Assembly: GCF_026151205.1 (NCBI RefSeq)
Contig: NC_087072.1
Location: forward strand, 4,512,084-4,576,083
From: Bolinopsis microptera
Lineage: Eukaryota; Ctenophora; Tentaculata; Lobata; Bolinopsidae
Reading direction: 5' to 3'
Length of the DNA stretch: 64,000 bases
Position 1 is the first letter of the stretch. The number at the start of each line of letters is the position of its first letter. Positions 62,819 to 64,000 of this stretch are shown in pieces. The notes beneath the pieces were generated by a model, which saw only the letters and a list, made by a program, of their open reading frames with translations, was not told the DNA's origin and did no database searches. The translations under genes and the position numbers were made by a program.

Positions 62819-64000
62819 CTGGAAAAATTAGAGTTAGACCAGACTAATAATATCATAATTAATTCACGTAATGTATCGTGAGATGAAATCTTGGTCCATA
62901 TATACGATACATCTACATGATACCCATATAAAAATGTCATGTAGCATTAGAAATTCATTAGGGATTTCGGGATAATTGGAGTGATTGCTTGCTGCGAGGA
63001 ATGTGGCCTGTTCATGTTCAGCAAGGGAGGACAGAAGTCTGTTATTTGATCTAGCCGAGAGTAAATTGTAAAGTAACACTTGGTGCATACCAAATCTACA
63101 TTTCACCACCACTTCACGAGGGTGTGAAGAGTGGAGATAAAATCAGCAATCTTGGGAAAAGGGGGACACTTTCATCGGTGTCGACGGATTGCACAACTAC
63201 CAATTATTATTAGGATAGTATTTTGAATAGGTTGAAGCCAGACCAGTGCTTTTGGGCCTCTTCTCACGAGTGACAAGTCATCGATAACAGTAGTTTCCGT
63301 GATCGAACATGGTGCTACCGATCACGGATGATAAACAGTTCGCATGCTTCGAACAAGAGTGCATAATAGAAAGTAACGTGGTGACCACAACTTTTCCCAC
63401 CGACAGAAGACAAACATCCGAGTTCCAGACAACAAACGATGTTGTACTTCGAATAGCCGGGAGATCAGAGATGACGTGTCTAGTTGCTACACACAAATTA
63501 TTGCACGTGTGGAAATCGTTGCGCGATAATTCTGCGCGGAGATAGAATTCAACGATTACACGTACGCTTCATGCCCGATTCAAAAGTCTTTACCAAGCAA
63601 AGAATTCGAGCCATTCCTCCGATCGTTATGCCATATGCCTTCATTTGTCGAACACAAGGTCAGAAGTGACATTACATAGATATCAATATTTACACCGTGA
63701 CTGAGTAGCAGTTACTTAGAACCAAAGCACCGAGGCACGAAGATCGGTCGTTAAGAAATCACTTGTATGCGACTTATTTTAAGACTTAACCATCGACTGA
63801 TAGAAAACCACTATTTTGATATTTAGAAATCGTAAGACTTTAAAGGCAGTCAATATTTATCAACTTCAAAGAATCGACAGGAAATCAGTTTAAAAGCGGC
63901 CAAACTTTAATGGGAAGATGGTGCAAACCGAAACATCCGATAGAGTGATTCAACGTCAGATAGAAAAGTAAGCTCTTTTTGTTATTTGAAAGCAGATTTC
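62819..64000. other. presumed intron 1 of cyclin D copy B
   Basis: No exon 1 match on the minus strand. Copy A's intron 1 is 1.46 kb, so exon 1 of copy B may lie just past the window. The small ORFs here (for example 63309-63545 plus) show no family features. Confidence 0.45.

Noticed and set aside
1-64000. CRISPR arrays, bacterial operons, prophage or plasmid features
   Set aside because: None seen. Introns, LINEs and a SINE show a eukaryotic nuclear genome, and the short tandem repeats lack spacer structure.

Overview
This is a window of an animal genome, most likely an invertebrate. It is AT-rich, its genes have short exons with canonical GT-AG introns, and it carries several non-LTR retrotransposon remnants, a tRNA-derived SINE and MITE-like elements. 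The sequence does not let me place it more narrowly. There are four gene loci: a glycerol kinase, a tetraspanin, and two cyclin D genes in tandem. Everything else is intron, intergenic DNA or transposon debris.

Layout. 1-2870: a block of visibly poor sequence (stretched homopolymers) that contains the frame-broken 3' part of an apparently intronless glycerol kinase. The clean 5' part of that gene is at 2870-3506 on the minus strand. 4299-4698: a MITE with TTAA target duplications. 5880-7740: a second poor-quality, unresolved block. 7925-8190: a tRNA-derived SINE. 8922-9535: an imperfect tandem duplication with an exon-like ORF. 11741-14052: a 5'-truncated LINE plus a second copy of its 3' end. 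14151-23464 (+): a tetraspanin of the TspanC8 (ADAM10-partner) type. Seven exons are readable; one exon in the first half of the large extracellular loop is missing, and a third poor-quality block (15480-18150) lies in that intron. The same intron holds a decayed CR1/L2-like LINE, and a later intron holds an inverted-repeat element with a polypurine core.

27099-47057 (-): a complete six-exon cyclin D gene, here called copy A (314 codons). 50613-62818 (-): exons 2-6 of a second, head-to-tail cyclin D gene, copy B; its exon 1 must lie beyond position 64000. The two copies share identical intron phases and near-identical exon lengths. Both keep the CDK-contact Lys and Glu and a C-terminal Thr-Pro degron-like site. 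Exon 4 is almost identical at the nucleotide level, including silent sites, while the other exons have diverged strongly. This points to a recent gene-conversion tract confined to that exon. Tetraspanin and cyclin D copy A are convergent, with about 3.6 kb between their stop codons.

I see no operon, CRISPR array, or convincing novel multi-gene system. The most informative features are the cyclin D pair with its exon-restricted homogenisation, a tetraspanin loop with ten rather than eight cysteines, several structurally clean mobile elements, and three blocks whose base-call quality limits what can be read.
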